Shown: positions 8,411 through 18,514 of the stretch, piece after piece
Position numbering within the stretch: position 1 is the first letter of the stretch
How the letters are laid out: every line of letters starts with the position of its first letter
DNA from: an uncultured Clostridia bacterium
GTDB taxonomy: Bacteria; Bacillota; Clostridia; Christensenellales; Aristaeellaceae
Direction of reading: 5' to 3'
DNA: 50,195 bases
Assembly (NCBI GenBank): GCA_946408995.1
Contig: CAMJUL010000022.1
Location: 1-50,195, forward strand
Translations under genes and position numbers: made by a program
Notes under the pieces: model-generated
The model's input: only the letters and a program-made list of their open reading frames with translations
The model's database searches: none
What the model was told of the DNA's origin: nothing

Positions 8411-9427
8411 ATGGTGCACATTTTCCTGGACGTGATGGGCGGGGATGAAGCCCCAAAGTGTACGGTGGAGGGCGCTTTTGAAGCGCTTCGGGCCAATCCG
8501 GAGCTGAAACTGACGCTGGCGGGGGTCCAAAGCCAAATCGAACCGCTGCTGACCCAGTGCGACGACATTCGGGATCGGTTTTCCGTGCTGGACACACCGG
8601 AAATCATTACCAATCATGACGCGCCGGTCATGGCGGTACGGCAGAAGAAGCAGTCCGGCATCGTCAAGGGCATGCTTGCGGTCCGGGAAGGGGAAGCGGA
8701 CGGATTTGTTTCCGCAGGCTCCACCGGCGCGGTACTCGCGGGCGGCATGTTCCGTCTTGGCAGGATCGAGGGGGTGGAGCGTCCTGCCCTCGCGCCGCTG
8801 CTCCCCAATGGCAAGGATTTCTTCTGCCTGATCGACTGCGGTGCCAATGTGGATTGTCTGCCGGCATATCTTCCCCAGTTTGGCATTATGGGTTCGGCGT
8901 ATATGCGTCTGATGCGGGACAAGAAAGAACCAAGGGTCGGGCTGGTCAACATCGGCGCCGAAGCGGAAAAGGGCAATGCCCTTGCCAAGGCGGCTTATCC
9001 GTTGATGGAGAAGGCCCCCATCCACTTTATCGGCAATGTGGAAGGGCGGGATATCACCGCGGACCTGGCGGACGTCGTGGTCAGTGACGGCTTTTCGGGC
9101 AACCTGATCCTGAAATTCATGGAGGGGGTGGCTGGGACCCTGCTTGGGATCATCAAGAAAGAGATGATGGCGGATTTTCGCGGCAAGCTGGGCGGAGCCA
9201 TTGCAAAGCCTGCCTTCAGGCGTGTCAAGAAGATCTTGGATTATACCGAAGTGGGCGGGGCTCCATTGCTTGGGGTAAATGGCGTTGTGGTCAAAGCCCA
9301 CGGCTCCAGCAACGCGCATGCCATTGCCTGTGCGATCCGTCAGGCGGTGCTGATGGCCCAGAAGGACGTTCCCGGCGCGATTCGTGAGGGGATCGCCAAA
9401 GCACTTGAAGAGCAGCAGTCTCAATGA
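8411..9427 (+). CDS. plsX: Phosphate acyltransferase PlsX
   Basis: PlsX converts acyl-ACP and phosphate to acyl-phosphate, the first committed step of phospholipid synthesis in most Gram-positive bacteria; it is a peripheral membrane enzyme. The 338-residue product, from an ATG with AAGGAG 8 bases upstream, has the family landmarks FLDVMGGDEAP at the start, GFVSAGSTGAVLAGG, FCLIDCGANVDC, LVNIGAEAEKGN, VVSDGFSGN and a C-terminal GGAPLLGVNG. Length is normal. An upstream in-frame ATG overlaps the promoter and is not used. The fab genes that often sit between plsX and acpP are absent here. Confidence 0.96.
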   Translation: MVHIFLDVMGGDEAPKCTVEGAFEALRANPELKLTLAGVQSQIEPLLTQCDDIRDRFSVLDTPEIITNHDAPVMAVRQKKQSGIVKGMLAVREGEADGFVSAGSTGAVLAGGMFRLGRIEGVERPALAPLLPNGKDFFCLIDCGANVDCLPAYLPQFGIMGSAYMRLMRDKKEPRVGLVNIGAEAEKGNALAKAAYPLMEKAPIHFIGNVEGRDITADLADVVVSDGFSGNLILKFMEGVAGTLLGIIKKEMMADFRGKLGGAIAKPAFRRVKKILDYTEVGGAPLLGVNGVVVKAHGSSNAHAIACAIRQAVLMAQKDVPGAIREGIAKALEEQQSQ

Positions 9428-9460
9428 GGCGCTGTTTATATACTGAAAGGAGTATGCTTT

Positions 9461-9697
9461 ATGAATAATGAGATTCTTCAAACGGTTTCCGAAATGATCG
9501 CCAAACAGCTCAAGTTGGATGTTTCTGAAGTGACGAGCGATAAACGGCTCCTGGAGGATCTGAAGGCGGACAGCGCGAACATCATGGTCCTGATCATGGA
9601 CCTGGAGGATCATTACGACCTGACGGTGGAAGATGCTGCCATCGCCGAGCTGAAGACCGTTGGTGACATTGCGGAATACATCGAAAAGCATCAGTAA
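9461..9697 (+). CDS. acpP: Acyl carrier protein
   Basis: A 78-residue four-helix acyl carrier protein. The phosphopantetheine attachment serine is in the ADSAN motif at about residues 39-43; the usual following Leu of DSL is Ala, a variant that does not affect the serine. The protein is strongly acidic as expected. It carries acyl chains for fatty acid synthesis and hands them to PlsX, encoded 34 bases upstream. AAAGGAG precedes the start. Confidence 0.92.
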   Translation: MNNEILQTVSEMIAKQLKLDVSEVTSDKRLLEDLKADSANIMVLIMDLEDHYDLTVEDAAIAELKTVGDIAEYIEKHQ

Positions 9698-9808
9698 TCA
9701 CGGGCTTTCGGCGCGTTCGGGTTCTCCGGGCGCGCCATTCATCATGGTGACGGCTGCCCTGAAATGGGTTGCCGCTGTTTACAATTCTGAGAAGAAAGCT
9801 GGACCTGC

Positions 9809-10471
9809 GTGTACAAGGACCTTTATCGTCAAATCGGATATACCTTCAGGGATGAGACCCTGCTGGAATTGGCCATGCGCCACCCTTCCTACGGAGCGGA
9901 CAACAATCAGCGCCTGGAATTTCTTGGGGACGCTGTGCTGCAGCTATGTATCAGCGACCGCCTCTATCGTCATTATTCGTTTGTTCGGGAGGGGGAGATG
10001 ACGACTTTCCGGCAAAAGCTGGTATGCGAGCAGGCTTTGGCCGCCGTTGCCCGGGATATCGGGCTCGGGTCGTACCTGCGTATGGAGCATGGACTGGCTG
10101 AGGCCGGCGGACGCACCCATGACGGGCCGCTGTCGGACGCTATGGAGGCGCTTCTTGCTGCGGTCTATCTGGACGGCGGCTTTTCCTCTGCCATGGAGGT
10201 CGTCAACAGACTCTGGGAAAACAGGGACTGGAAAGATCTTCAAAAGACGGACAGCAAATCCGCCCTTCAGGAGTGGACGCAGGCGCATCTTGGAACCACG
10301 CCGGAATACACGGTCATCGGCGAGAGCGGACCGCCTCATGACAGGACTTTCTCAGTCGTCTGCCGCCTTTCCAACGGGATGGAGACCCGCGCGGAGGGAA
10401 AGAGCAAGAAAAAAGCGGAGCTCGCTGCCGCGGCGCAGGCGTTTGAGACCGTCAGGGGCCTGCAAGACTGA
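9809..10471 (+). CDS. rnc: Ribonuclease III
   Basis: RNase III cuts double-stranded RNA, maturing rRNA precursors and processing mRNA. The 220-residue protein begins at a GTG with only a weak SD. The catalytic domain shows the signature NQRLEFLGDAVL near residues 31-42 and a second acidic site SDAMEALLAAVYLDGG; the C-terminal double-stranded RNA-binding domain runs from about 150 (KSALQEWTQ) to the end, with the basic KSKKKAE loop. Placement before smc and ftsY is the common Firmicutes order. The 111 bases between acpP and rnc hold no gene I can see. Confidence 0.95.
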   Translation: MYKDLYRQIGYTFRDETLLELAMRHPSYGADNNQRLEFLGDAVLQLCISDRLYRHYSFVREGEMTTFRQKLVCEQALAAVARDIGLGSYLRMEHGLAEAGGRTHDGPLSDAMEALLAAVYLDGGFSSAMEVVNRLWENRDWKDLQKTDSKSALQEWTQAHLGTTPEYTVIGESGPPHDRTFSVVCRLSNGMETRAEGKSKKKAELAAAAQAFETVRGLQD

Positions 10472-10487
10472 GCGCTATCAAGGACCG

Positions 10488-10512
10488 CCTTTCATGAAGC
10501 GAAGATGAAAGG
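10488..10512 (+). other. Hairpin between rnc and smc
   Basis: CCTTTCAT and ATGAAAGG form a perfect 8-base stem around a 9-base loop, 17 bases after the rnc stop. No T-run follows, so it is not an intrinsic terminator; it may be a processing or stability element. Confidence 0.4.
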
Positions 10513-10542
10513 GGATCAGACCCGGAAAGGATAACAGAACAA

Positions 10543-13500
10543 ATGAAACTGAAAAGGCTTGAAATCTATGGCTTCAAGTCCTTTGCCGAAAAAACGCAGA
10601 TCCTGTTCAACGCCGGAATCACAGGCATCGTCGGCCCAAATGGTTCCGGGAAAAGCAATATCGGTGACGCGGTCAGATGGGTTCTTGGAGAACAGAACGC
10701 CAGGGTCCTCCGCGGAAGCAGGATGGAGGACGTTATTTTCAATGGGACCGCCCGAAGAAAAGCGGCCAATTATTGCGAAGTATCCCTGGTTTTTGACAAT
10801 GAGGACCGCGCCCTTCGTTCCGATTATTCGGAGGTCATGGTAACGCGCCGGGTATACAGGAGCGGGGAGAGCGAATATTATCTTAATAAGGCAATATGCC
10901 GGCTGAAGGACGTTCTGGAACTATTCCGGGATACCGGTATCGGACGGGACGGGTATTCCCTGATCGGACAGGGACGCATCGATGAAATCCTCTCGGCACG
11001 TTCGGACGACCGCAGGCAGATCTTTGAGGAGGCTGCCGGCGTGATGACGTTCCGTTTCCGCAAGGAGGAAGCGGAAAGGAAGCTTGCGCGGACCGAAGAA
11101 AACTTGAGCCGGGTCAACGACATCATCAATGAGCTGGAGCATCGTCTGGAACCGCTTGAGTCCCAGGCGGAAACTGCAAGGCAGTACATGGTGCTTTCCG
11201 GGCGGCTCAAGGAGCTGGAAGTCGAAATATTCATTCTCCGGTACGACCGTTCGCGGGAACGCATAGACGACATCCGGAAAAACCTGAAGGGCATTGAACA
11301 GATCCTTGCGGAAAAGGAAGAGGAAATCGCCCGGAACATGCAGGAACGGGACCGTCTTTCCTGGCAGGCTTCCGAGCTTGATGAAAAGCTGAACCTTCTG
11401 CATCGCAACCAAATGGAAGCGTCTGAAACCACCCATGCGCACAGGGCGGAGCAGCAGTCCACCCAGCAGCGGATCGAGAATCTTGCAGACCGTCAGGGCA
11501 GGCTTCAAAAGGACCGCGACAGCCTGGAGGATCAGCTTCGCACCCTGAACGCGGATTCCAAGGACGATGAAAAGAACGTTCAGGAGCAAAAAGACCATGT
11601 CGCTGTCCTGAAAGAGAAACTGGAGCAGGTCCGCCGTCAGCTTGAAGAGGCCATCCGGATCTCGGACGAAAAAGAAAACCGTCTTGATGCGCATAAAAAC
11701 GCCATCTTGAACGCTGTGAACCGGCTCAGCGACGTACGGAACCAGCAGGCCAGGGCACAGGCGGTCCACGCGCAGATGTCCCAGCGCCTTGACGAACTGG
11801 TTCAGGGAAAGGCCGAATTGCTTGAAAAGGAAGCGTTCCTTCAGACGGCTTACGAAAAGGCGCTTTCTCTGGAAGCAGAGGTTCGTGACGAGCTTGAAGG
11901 GATGAAAGCATCGTACGGAAAGCGGAGTCAGGCGTATGAACAGTCCCTTTCCGGCATACGTGCGCTGAACAGCCAGGCCCAGACGGCACGGCTGACTTTG
12001 GAAACCGAAAAAAGCCGCTACCGACTGCTGAGCGAAATGTCCAAAGAAATGGAGGGCTACAGCCAGGCTGTTCGAAACGCGCTGAAGTTTGGGCGAAACG
12101 ACCCGGATGTCCGCGATGTTCTTGCAAAACTCGTGCATGTGCCCAAGGCATATGAAACGGCGATCGATATGGTGCTGGGCGGGACGCTTCAGAATATCGT
12201 CACCCGGGACGAGGCGGCAGCCAAGCGGATGATCGATTATCTGAGAAACAACCGCCTTGGCCGGGCGACGTTTCTTCCCATGACAACGGTCCATTCACGC
12301 CTGCTGAACCGGGAGGAGCAGCGGGTCCTTGGAATGAAAGGCTGTATCGGCGTTGCGAGTGATTTGATCTCCTATGACGAGGAATATCGCGGGATCGTGG
12401 AAAACCTTCTGGGCAGGACCATCATCGCGGAAGACCTTGAGAGCGGCATCGCTATCATGCGTTCCGGGCGTCACGCCTTTCGACTGGTGACCCTGGCCGG
12501 GGATGTCATGCATTCCGGGGGCTCCATGACCGGCGGAACGGCCAACCGGACTTCGGCGAGCCTCCTTGGACGGGAACGGGAGCTGGGTGAGCTGAAAGAA
12601 AAGATCGCGGCCGATGAGAACGCCCTGAATCAGCTCAAAGTGGATATGGAACGCCGGCAGAAAGCCGCGGAAGAAGAACAAGCCCTTTTGAACCATGCCA
12701 ATGAGGATATACGCCAGCAGGAAATTGCGTTTGCCAGGGAACAGGAGCATGTAAAAAACGCCAAGGACGAACTGGAAGCGCACAAAGGGACCCTTCAACG
12801 GACGGAAGAAGCCATTTTGCAGCTGGAAAGCGGGCTGAAGGACATCCGGGAGGACCTGGAAAGGGTTTCCCAGCAAACGGTGGAATCCGGGTTTGACCGG
12901 GATAAAATGGACCGGGAGACCGTTCTTCTCCAGCAGGAACTGAGGGACAGCCGGAATGAATGCGACAGGCTGCGTGCGCTGCTTGAGAAAGAGCAGGACC
13001 ACTACAGCTCCGAGGAGCACCGGCTGGATCTGTTTGGACGGGATCAACAGCTGCGGGCCAGTGAGATTCAACGCGTGACAGCGAGCCTTGCGGAGCTTGA
13101 AAAAACGGAAACGGAAAACCGGGAGGCCATCGTTGAACTGGAGAAGCTGAAAACCGAGCAGGAAAAGACGGTAGAGGCGTCTGAAAGGATCCTTTCCGGC
13201 CTGACCGACGAGCTTTCCGGCCTGGAGGCCTCCAGGAAAGCGCTGAATGAGCAGCAGCGCGTCAACAATCAGCGCGGGGACGAACTGAGGGATGAAATGG
13301 CAAGTGAAACACAGAAGGGCCACCGTTTGGAACTGGTTCTGAACAAGGCGGAAGGGGAACTGAATACCCTGTGCGAGCATATGTTCAACGCCTACGAGCT
13401 GACTTATGCCGGCGCTTTGGAGCTGAGAAAGGAAAGAAAAACACCGTTTGATCTTTCCCAGGGGGAGAAGGAGGCCGCCCGGCTCCGGAGCGTGATCCGG

Positions 13501-14106
13501 GAAATGGGGCCGGTCAATGTCGCGGCCATTGAGGAATACGCGGAAACAAAGGAACGGTTTGATCAGCTCTCCTCCCAGCGCAACGATCTTCTGCAGGCCG
13601 AGGATGACCTGACACAGCTGATTTCCAGGCTTCTGAAACAAATGGAAGCACAGTTCACCTCTGAATTTGAGAAACTGAACGCTTATTTCAAGGTGACCTT
13701 TCAGCGGCTGTTTGGAGGCGGACAGGCGGAGCTCAGGCTTTCCGATCCGGCAGATTCCCTGAACTCGGATATTGAGATCATCGCGCAGCCGCCGGGAAAG
13801 AAGCTGCAGATGCTCAGCCTGCTCTCCGGTGGAGAGAGGGCGCTGACCGCGATCGCGATCCTGTTTGCGATGCTGAAGCTGAAGCCGACTCCTTTTTGTA
13901 TTCTGGACGAGATCGAAGCGGCTTTGGATGAAGCAAATATCGGCTATTTTGCGGATTATCTTTCCGAATATAAAGAAGACACCCAGTTTGTGGTGGTGAC
14001 CCACCGAAAAGGAACGATGGAGCGCTGCGATGCGCTGTATGGGGTGGCCATGCAGGAGCACGGGGTGTCCGGCATGGTCTCGGTCAACCTGCAGGATTAT
14101 GAGTGA
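10543..14106 (+). CDS. smc: Chromosome segregation protein SMC
   Basis: A full-length 1187-residue SMC ATPase, which with ScpA and ScpB compacts and separates chromosomes. The Walker A motif GPNGSGKS is at residues 31-38; long coiled coils run from about 165-500 and 680-1020; the hinge between them contains the conserved GCIGVASDLI and GGSMTGG segments; the ABC signature LSGGERAL begins at about 1094, followed by Walker B FCILDEIEAALDEAN and a D-loop. The stop codon overlaps the SD of ftsY, so the two are translationally linked. Confidence 0.97.
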   Translation: MKLKRLEIYGFKSFAEKTQILFNAGITGIVGPNGSGKSNIGDAVRWVLGEQNARVLRGSRMEDVIFNGTARRKAANYCEVSLVFDNEDRALRSDYSEVMVTRRVYRSGESEYYLNKAICRLKDVLELFRDTGIGRDGYSLIGQGRIDEILSARSDDRRQIFEEAAGVMTFRFRKEEAERKLARTEENLSRVNDIINELEHRLEPLESQAETARQYMVLSGRLKELEVEIFILRYDRSRERIDDIRKNLKGIEQILAEKEEEIARNMQERDRLSWQASELDEKLNLLHRNQMEASETTHAHRAEQQSTQQRIENLADRQGRLQKDRDSLEDQLRTLNADSKDDEKNVQEQKDHVAVLKEKLEQVRRQLEEAIRISDEKENRLDAHKNAILNAVNRLSDVRNQQARAQAVHAQMSQRLDELVQGKAELLEKEAFLQTAYEKALSLEAEVRDELEGMKASYGKRSQAYEQSLSGIRALNSQAQTARLTLETEKSRYRLLSEMSKEMEGYSQAVRNALKFGRNDPDVRDVLAKLVHVPKAYETAIDMVLGGTLQNIVTRDEAAAKRMIDYLRNNRLGRATFLPMTTVHSRLLNREEQRVLGMKGCIGVASDLISYDEEYRGIVENLLGRTIIAEDLESGIAIMRSGRHAFRLVTLAGDVMHSGGSMTGGTANRTSASLLGRERELGELKEKIAADENALNQLKVDMERRQKAAEEEQALLNHANEDIRQQEIAFAREQEHVKNAKDELEAHKGTLQRTEEAILQLESGLKDIREDLERVSQQTVESGFDRDKMDRETVLLQQELRDSRNECDRLRALLEKEQDHYSSEEHRLDLFGRDQQLRASEIQRVTASLAELEKTETENREAIVELEKLKTEQEKTVEASERILSGLTDELSGLEASRKALNEQQRVNNQRGDELRDEMASETQKGHRLELVLNKAEGELNTLCEHMFNAYELTYAGALELRKERKTPFDLSQGEKEAARLRSVIREMGPVNVAAIEEYAETKERFDQLSSQRNDLLQAEDDLTQLISRLLKQMEAQFTSEFEKLNAYFKVTFQRLFGGGQAELRLSDPADSLNSDIEIIAQPPGKKLQMLSLLSGGERALTAIAILFAMLKLKPTPFCILDEIEAALDEANIGYFADYLSEYKEDTQFVVVTHRKGTMERCDALYGVAMQEHGVSGMVSVNLQDYE

Positions 14107-14117
14107 GGAGGCGGAAA

Positions 14118-15038
14118 ATGGGCTTTTTTCAAAGACTGAAACAGGGACTCAAGAAGACACGCGGCGGCTTTACGGAAAAAGTGGACGAACTTGTGGTCAA
14201 CACCAGGGAGATCGACGAGGATTTTTACGATGAGCTCATGGACATCCTAATCCTCGGCGATGTGGGTGTTGCAGCCTCAGAGGACATTATCGGCAAGCTT
14301 CGGGAGAGGGTTGCCCAGCGGGGCGTAAAAGATACGAGAGCCGCCCGCGGGATCCTGAAAGAAATCATTATTGAGGAGATGAACATCCCTCGTCCCGTCC
14401 TGAAATGGCCGCTGGTTATGTTTGTGGTCGGCGTGAACGGGGTCGGAAAAACCACCACGGTTGGGAAACTGGCCCTCCGTTTTCAGGAGATCGGGCACAG
14501 TGTCATTCTGGCGGCGGCGGACACCTTCCGCGCTGCAGCGGACGAGCAGCTTTCCATATGGGCGCAAAGGGCGAATGTGCCGCTGATCCGCGGCGGTGAA
14601 GGCGCAGACCCCGCTTCTGTCGTCTATGACGCCATTCAGGCGGCTAAAGCGCGCAACAATGACCTTCTGATCGTCGATACGGCGGGCAGACTTCACAACA
14701 AAAAGAATCTGATGGATGAGCTTGGAAAGATGCGCCGGATCATTGACAGGGAATACCCGGAAGCGGGCATGCGCTGTATGCTGATCCTGGACGCGACGAC
14801 CGGTCAGAATGGTATCCAGCAGGCCAAGCAGTTCAAAGAGGCAGTGGAAATCGGCGGGATCATCCTGACCAAGCTGGATGGGACCGCAAAGGGCGGGATC
14901 GCGATTGCCATCAAGAAGGAATTGAATATCCCAGTATGGTACATCGGGGTCGGAGAAGGCATTGATGATCTGCAGGCGTTTGACGCACGGCAATTTGCGG
15001 ATGCCCTTTTCGGCGATGAGGAAGAAAAGGGCGCCTGA
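14118..15038 (+). CDS. ftsY: Signal recognition particle receptor FtsY
   Basis: FtsY docks SRP-ribosome complexes at the membrane and pairs its GTPase with Ffh, encoded at 44275-45612. The start is the ATG at 14118 after GAGGAGG; an in-frame GTG at 14103 sits inside the smc stop and has no spacing. The 306-residue protein has a short basic N-terminus that can touch lipid, and the NG domain: G1 GVNGVGKTT at 105-113, AADTFRAAA, DTAGRLHNKKNLMDEL, TKLDGTAKGG and the closing GVGEGIDDLQAF. It lacks the long acidic A domain of enterobacteria, as usual in Firmicutes. Confidence 0.97.
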   Translation: MGFFQRLKQGLKKTRGGFTEKVDELVVNTREIDEDFYDELMDILILGDVGVAASEDIIGKLRERVAQRGVKDTRAARGILKEIIIEEMNIPRPVLKWPLVMFVVGVNGVGKTTTVGKLALRFQEIGHSVILAAADTFRAAADEQLSIWAQRANVPLIRGGEGADPASVVYDAIQAAKARNNDLLIVDTAGRLHNKKNLMDELGKMRRIIDREYPEAGMRCMLILDATTGQNGIQQAKQFKEAVEIGGIILTKLDGTAKGGIAIAIKKELNIPVWYIGVGEGIDDLQAFDARQFADALFGDEEEKGA

Positions 15039-15048
15039 GGGCGCATGC

Positions 15049-15105
15049 AAAAACCGGCAGAGCGGCGGACAGGAAGGTGTCCGGAACCGTTCTGCCGGTT
15101 TTTTT
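15049..15105. terminator. Bidirectional intrinsic terminator between ftsY and glyQS
   Basis: AAAAACCGGCAGA (15049-15061) pairs with TCTGCCGGTTTTT (15091-15103), with a smaller inner pairing; seven T follow on the + strand and five on the - strand. It closes the plsX-ftsY group and the convergent glycyl-tRNA synthetase gene. Confidence 0.85.
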
Positions 15106-15116
15106 GCCTCTGTGGA

Positions 15117-16505
15117 TCAGAACTCCAGCATTTTCTCAATGTAATTCTTTAATTCGCTGCGATGAATGCGGACCTGGGACATGCTGTCCCTGTCGCGTAC
15201 GGTCACGGTACCGTCTTCCTGGGTATCAAAATCGACCGTGATGCAGACGGGGGTGCCGATTTCGTCCTGACGGCGGTAGCGTTTTCCGATGGAGCCGGTT
15301 TCGTCATAATCGACATTGAAGGATTTGCTCAGTTCCTGATAGATTTCCGTCGCGAGGCCGCCAAGCTTGTTTTTCTGCAGCGGCAGAACGGCAGCCTTGA
15401 AGGGAGCAAGGGCCGGATGGAGATGCAAGACAACGCGGGTGTCATTCTCGAGCGCTTCTTCCTCGTAGGCGTTGCAAAGGAAGGCGAGGGCCATACGATC
15501 GGCGCCCAGAGAGGGTTCGACAACGTAGGGAATGAATTTCTCGTTTGTGAGGGGATCCAGGTAATCCATGTTCTCACCGGACACTTCCTGATGCCTGCTC
15601 AGGTCATAATCCGTGCGGTCGGCGATGCCCCAAAGCTCGCCCCAGCCGAAGGGGAATAGGAATTCGAAGTCGGTGGTCGCTTTTGAATAGAAGGACAGCT
15701 CTTCCTTGCTGTGATCCCTCAGCCGCAGATTCTCTTCCTTGATGCCCAGGGAGAGGAGCCAGTCCCTGCAAAAGGCGCGCCAGTACTCGAACCATTTCAG
15801 GTCTTCGCCCGGATGACAGAAGAATTCCATTTCCATTTGTTCAAATTCGCGGATCCGGAAGATGAAGTTGCCGGGGGTGATCTCGTTCCGGAAGGACTTT
15901 CCGATTTGGCAGACGCCCATGGGCAGCTTTTTGCGTGTGGTGCGGACGATGTTTTTGAAGTTGACAAAGATACCCTGCGCCGTTTCCGGACGGAGATAGA
16001 TTTCACTGGAGGAATCCTCCGTGACTCCCTGGTGGGTCTTGAACATCAGGTTGAACTTGCGGATGCCCGTAAAATTCTTCTTGCCGCATTCGGGACAGAC
16101 GATGTCATGCCCGGCGATGAAGGATTCGTACTGCTCATTGGTCCATCCGTCGGCCTGCAGTTCCTCGCCGTGGGTTTTTCCATAATCTTCGATCAGCTTG
16201 TCCGCGCGGAAACGCGCATGGCACTCGCGGCAGTCCATCAGCGGATCGTTGAAGGTTCCCACATGGCCGGAGGCCACCCAAACCTGGGGATTCATCAGGA
16301 TCGCGCTGTCCAAACCCACGTTGTGGGGATTTTCCTGCACAAACTTTTTCCACCAGGCCTTTTTGACGTTGTTTTTAAATTCCACGCCCAAGGGACCATA
16401 GTCCCAGGCATTGGCAAGTCCGCCGTAAATCTCGCTTCCGGCGTACACAAACCCGCGCACTTTGCACAGGGCGACCAGCTTGTCCATCGTCAGTTTTTCT
16501 GCCAT
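15117..16505 (-). CDS. glyQS: Glycyl-tRNA synthetase, single-chain type
   Basis: This class II synthetase charges tRNA-Gly. It is the homodimeric, eukaryote-like form and not the alpha2-beta2 form. The ATG at 16505 has AGGAGG 9 bases upstream, giving 462 residues, the normal length. Visible landmarks: [21 protein letters not shown] near the start (motif 1 region), a CxxC pair in [28 protein letters not shown], the motif 2 loop [20 protein letters not shown], and motif 3 [13 protein letters not shown], then the anticodon-binding domain. Its own promoter lies at 16536-16564. Confidence 0.97.
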   Translation of the reverse strand: MAEKLTMDKLVALCKVRGFVYAGSEIYGGLANAWDYGPLGVEFKNNVKKAWWKKFVQENPHNVGLDSAILMNPQVWVASGHVGTFNDPLMDCRECHARFRADKLIEDYGKTHGEELQADGWTNEQYESFIAGHDIVCPECGKKNFTGIRKFNLMFKTHQGVTEDSSSEIYLRPETAQGIFVNFKNIVRTTRKKLPMGVCQIGKSFRNEITPGNFIFRIREFEQMEMEFFCHPGEDLKWFEYWRAFCRDWLLSLGIKEENLRLRDHSKEELSFYSKATTDFEFLFPFGWGELWGIADRTDYDLSRHQEVSGENMDYLDPLTNEKFIPYVVEPSLGADRMALAFLCNAYEEEALENDTRVVLHLHPALAPFKAAVLPLQKNKLGGLATEIYQELSKSFNVDYDETGSIGKRYRRQDEIGTPVCITVDFDTQEDGTVTVRDRDSMSQVRIHRSELKNYIEKMLEF

Positions 16506-16535
16506 TGTTGTCATCCTCCTACCAGTTTCCGCAAC

Positions 16536-16564
16536 ATCATAGCGTTTTAGCGTGGGTTTGTCAA
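16536..16564 (-). promoter_or_regulatory. Promoter of glyQS
   Basis: On the minus strand TTGACA (16564-16559), 17 bases, TATGAT (16541-16536). The leader before the start codon is only about 25 bases, too short for a glycine T-box, which I looked for and do not see. Confidence 0.8.
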
Positions 16565-16607
16565 GGAATCCTTCGCCCTCGCGCAAAGCATACGAGGAGT
16601 GAAGAAA

Positions 16608-18413
16608 TCATTCCGTGGCCAGGTTCTCCGGGTCAAGGCGCATATACACGGTCCCGGGGACCGCCCCGTCCTTGTGATAGGCGAACAGTTCAGAAACCGT
16701 GACCAGCTGATAGCCTTGTTCAACCAATTCTGGGATGGCCTTGATGACCGCGTCCGCGGTGGTGGCATACAAATCGTGCATCAACACGATGTATCCGCTC
16801 CGGGATTCCCGGATCAGAGAACGATAGGTCTTCGAGGTGTTCCGGGTGCTCCAGTCCAGGGTATCCACCTTCCAGGAAGCGATGATCATGCCAAGATCGG
16901 CACAGACCTTTTTGACGCGGCTGTTGAAGGACCCGTAAGGACAGCGGAGCACCTTTACCTGCTTCCCGGTCAGTTCGAAGACCAGGTCGTTCACCCGGGT
17001 CAGCTGGCTTTGGATCTGTTTGACGCTCAGTTCGGTCAGCTTCTGATGGGACCAGGTATGGCAGGCGATCTCATTGTCCTGGGCCGCGATGCATTTAAGG
17101 ACGTTGGAGAAGGCATTGAGGCGGTTGCCTACCACACAGAAGGTGGCCCTGCCGCCATATTTTTCAAGCACATCCAGGATTCGCAGGGTTTCGGCGCTGG
17201 GGCCGTCATCAAAGGTCAGGGCAAGCATGGGTTTTTCCGGATCGATCTGTCTGGCCCCGTCGCTGATGAGCGGGGTGGAGATGGCAAGAACAGAGGAACA
17301 CTGCAGATAGGGAAGGGTGATCTTCTGCATGCCCGCGTCCAGGGGCAGGATCTCTCCGGCCTGGAAATAAAAGCTCAGTCCGTTTTCGTCCAGTACAGCA
17401 TGGCTGAACAGGTCCAGATCCTGCGGAGAAACGTATCCACCGGTCATATTCCCGAAGACCCTGCTGTACTTGGCGTCATATTGGAAGCGGACGGCGTCCG
17501 GATCCGCGAGCAGAGCCGTTCCGTCCATAATGATGTCTTCCTCCAGATCAAGCATGCAGGAGTGGATAAAGGACAGAGGGGAGAGTCCGTCGACCGTGTA
17601 TACGGAAAGAAGGGTGACGGAAGCATAGCGGTCATTCAGCTTGGAGGAGGAATAGGAGATGTCCAGGGCGGCGTGCTTGTCCGAATGGTATTGGGTGTGA
17701 TCCTGGGATACAAAATCCATGATTTCATGGATGCGGGAGGAGAAAAAGGCATCAATGCGCCCAAGAACGAAAACAGGATAGCGTATCGTGCAGGCCAGGT
17801 TTCCAATGGAGGTGCTCAGGCTCTTTTGGGAGCCGGCCCTGTGCCAGTTCGTTCGTACCTGTCCGGCTTCCAGGGTGAATTTCATTTCTCCCTCCGTAAG
17901 ACAGGTGACGGCACTGTAATCCGTATCGGTCATGCGAAGGTTATCCTCCTGAACATAGCCGAACAGCAGGCCGGAACGGACGTGAATCCACCCATTGGAC
18001 TGATCGAGGACCTCAAAACGGGTCTCTCCGACGCATTTGCGAAGAATGTCCGAGGATGGATCCGGGGAAGAGAACAGGTTGATGATCCTGTCGGGACTGC
18101 TTCCGATGGCCCAGCCCGCGTGGGTGTATTCAAGGGAGGTTTCCACGTATTTGGACAACATGTACCCGTACCGGCCATTGATCTCCACATAATACCAGCT
18201 TCCGGAAGAACCGTAGATGTTTACCTGTGTCCCATTGGAATAGGAAGCGATGACTTCCGCGTCGGATTCGGGCTTTTCGCGCATTCTCAGGGATCCGCCG
18301 GTGATCCTGCCGATCCTGCGGATGCCGGAAGTATCCTCTGCCGGAGCGGCTCCAAAGGAACCCATAAAAAGTAAAATCGCCAGGAAAACAGCACAAAAAC
18401 GATACAGTTTCAT
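16608..18413 (-). CDS. Secreted polysaccharide deacetylase with SH3 domains
   Basis: From the ATG at 18413, with AGGAGG 8 bases upstream, the product has 601 residues. A signal peptide covers about 1-26. Two SH3-like domains follow (about 40-95, containing GGSLRMR, and a weaker one at 105-165). A middle region at about 195-345 resembles the DUF3298/RsiV type domain. The C-terminal NodB domain has all five motifs: TFDDGPS at 400-406, HTWSH with H452 and H456 as metal ligands, RCPYGS at 490, DTLDW near 518 and LMHD with His546. It likely removes acetyl groups from peptidoglycan GlcNAc or another wall polymer. The combination is known in Clostridia. Confidence 0.85.
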   Translation of the reverse strand: MKLYRFCAVFLAILLFMGSFGAAPAEDTSGIRRIGRITGGSLRMREKPESDAEVIASYSNGTQVNIYGSSGSWYYVEINGRYGYMLSKYVETSLEYTHAGWAIGSSPDRIINLFSSPDPSSDILRKCVGETRFEVLDQSNGWIHVRSGLLFGYVQEDNLRMTDTDYSAVTCLTEGEMKFTLEAGQVRTNWHRAGSQKSLSTSIGNLACTIRYPVFVLGRIDAFFSSRIHEIMDFVSQDHTQYHSDKHAALDISYSSSKLNDRYASVTLLSVYTVDGLSPLSFIHSCMLDLEEDIIMDGTALLADPDAVRFQYDAKYSRVFGNMTGGYVSPQDLDLFSHAVLDENGLSFYFQAGEILPLDAGMQKITLPYLQCSSVLAISTPLISDGARQIDPEKPMLALTFDDGPSAETLRILDVLEKYGGRATFCVVGNRLNAFSNVLKCIAAQDNEIACHTWSHQKLTELSVKQIQSQLTRVNDLVFELTGKQVKVLRCPYGSFNSRVKKVCADLGMIIASWKVDTLDWSTRNTSKTYRSLIRESRSGYIVLMHDLYATTADAVIKAIPELVEQGYQLVTVSELFAYHKDGAVPGTVYMRLDPENLATE

Positions 18414-18439
18414 TTGCATTTCCTCCTGCAACAGTATAA

Positions 18440-18468
18440 AGTATAAAACAGGAAGGGAATAAAATCAA
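18440..18468 (-). promoter_or_regulatory. Promoter of the polysaccharide deacetylase gene
   Basis: TTGATT (18468-18463), 17 bases, TATACT (18445-18440) on the minus strand. A second TATACT lies 7 bases further on (18438-18433). Confidence 0.6.
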
Positions 18469-18514
18469 TTCGCCTTTTCAGTTTCAAGTCAATTCTGTCG
18501 GATGGGAGAAGCAC

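Noticed and set aside
10921-14061. Long minus-strand open frames opposite smc (457 and 588 residues)
   Set aside because: They lie exactly antisense to smc, have no SD, no recognisable domain and low-complexity composition; they come from codon bias of the G+C-rich coding strand. The same holds for the long frames opposite plsX, ffh, the SH3 protein and the FMN-binding protein.
16506-16535. Glycine T-box or glycine riboswitch before glyQS
   Set aside because: The leader from the predicted transcription start to the start codon is only about 25 bases and contains just the SD.
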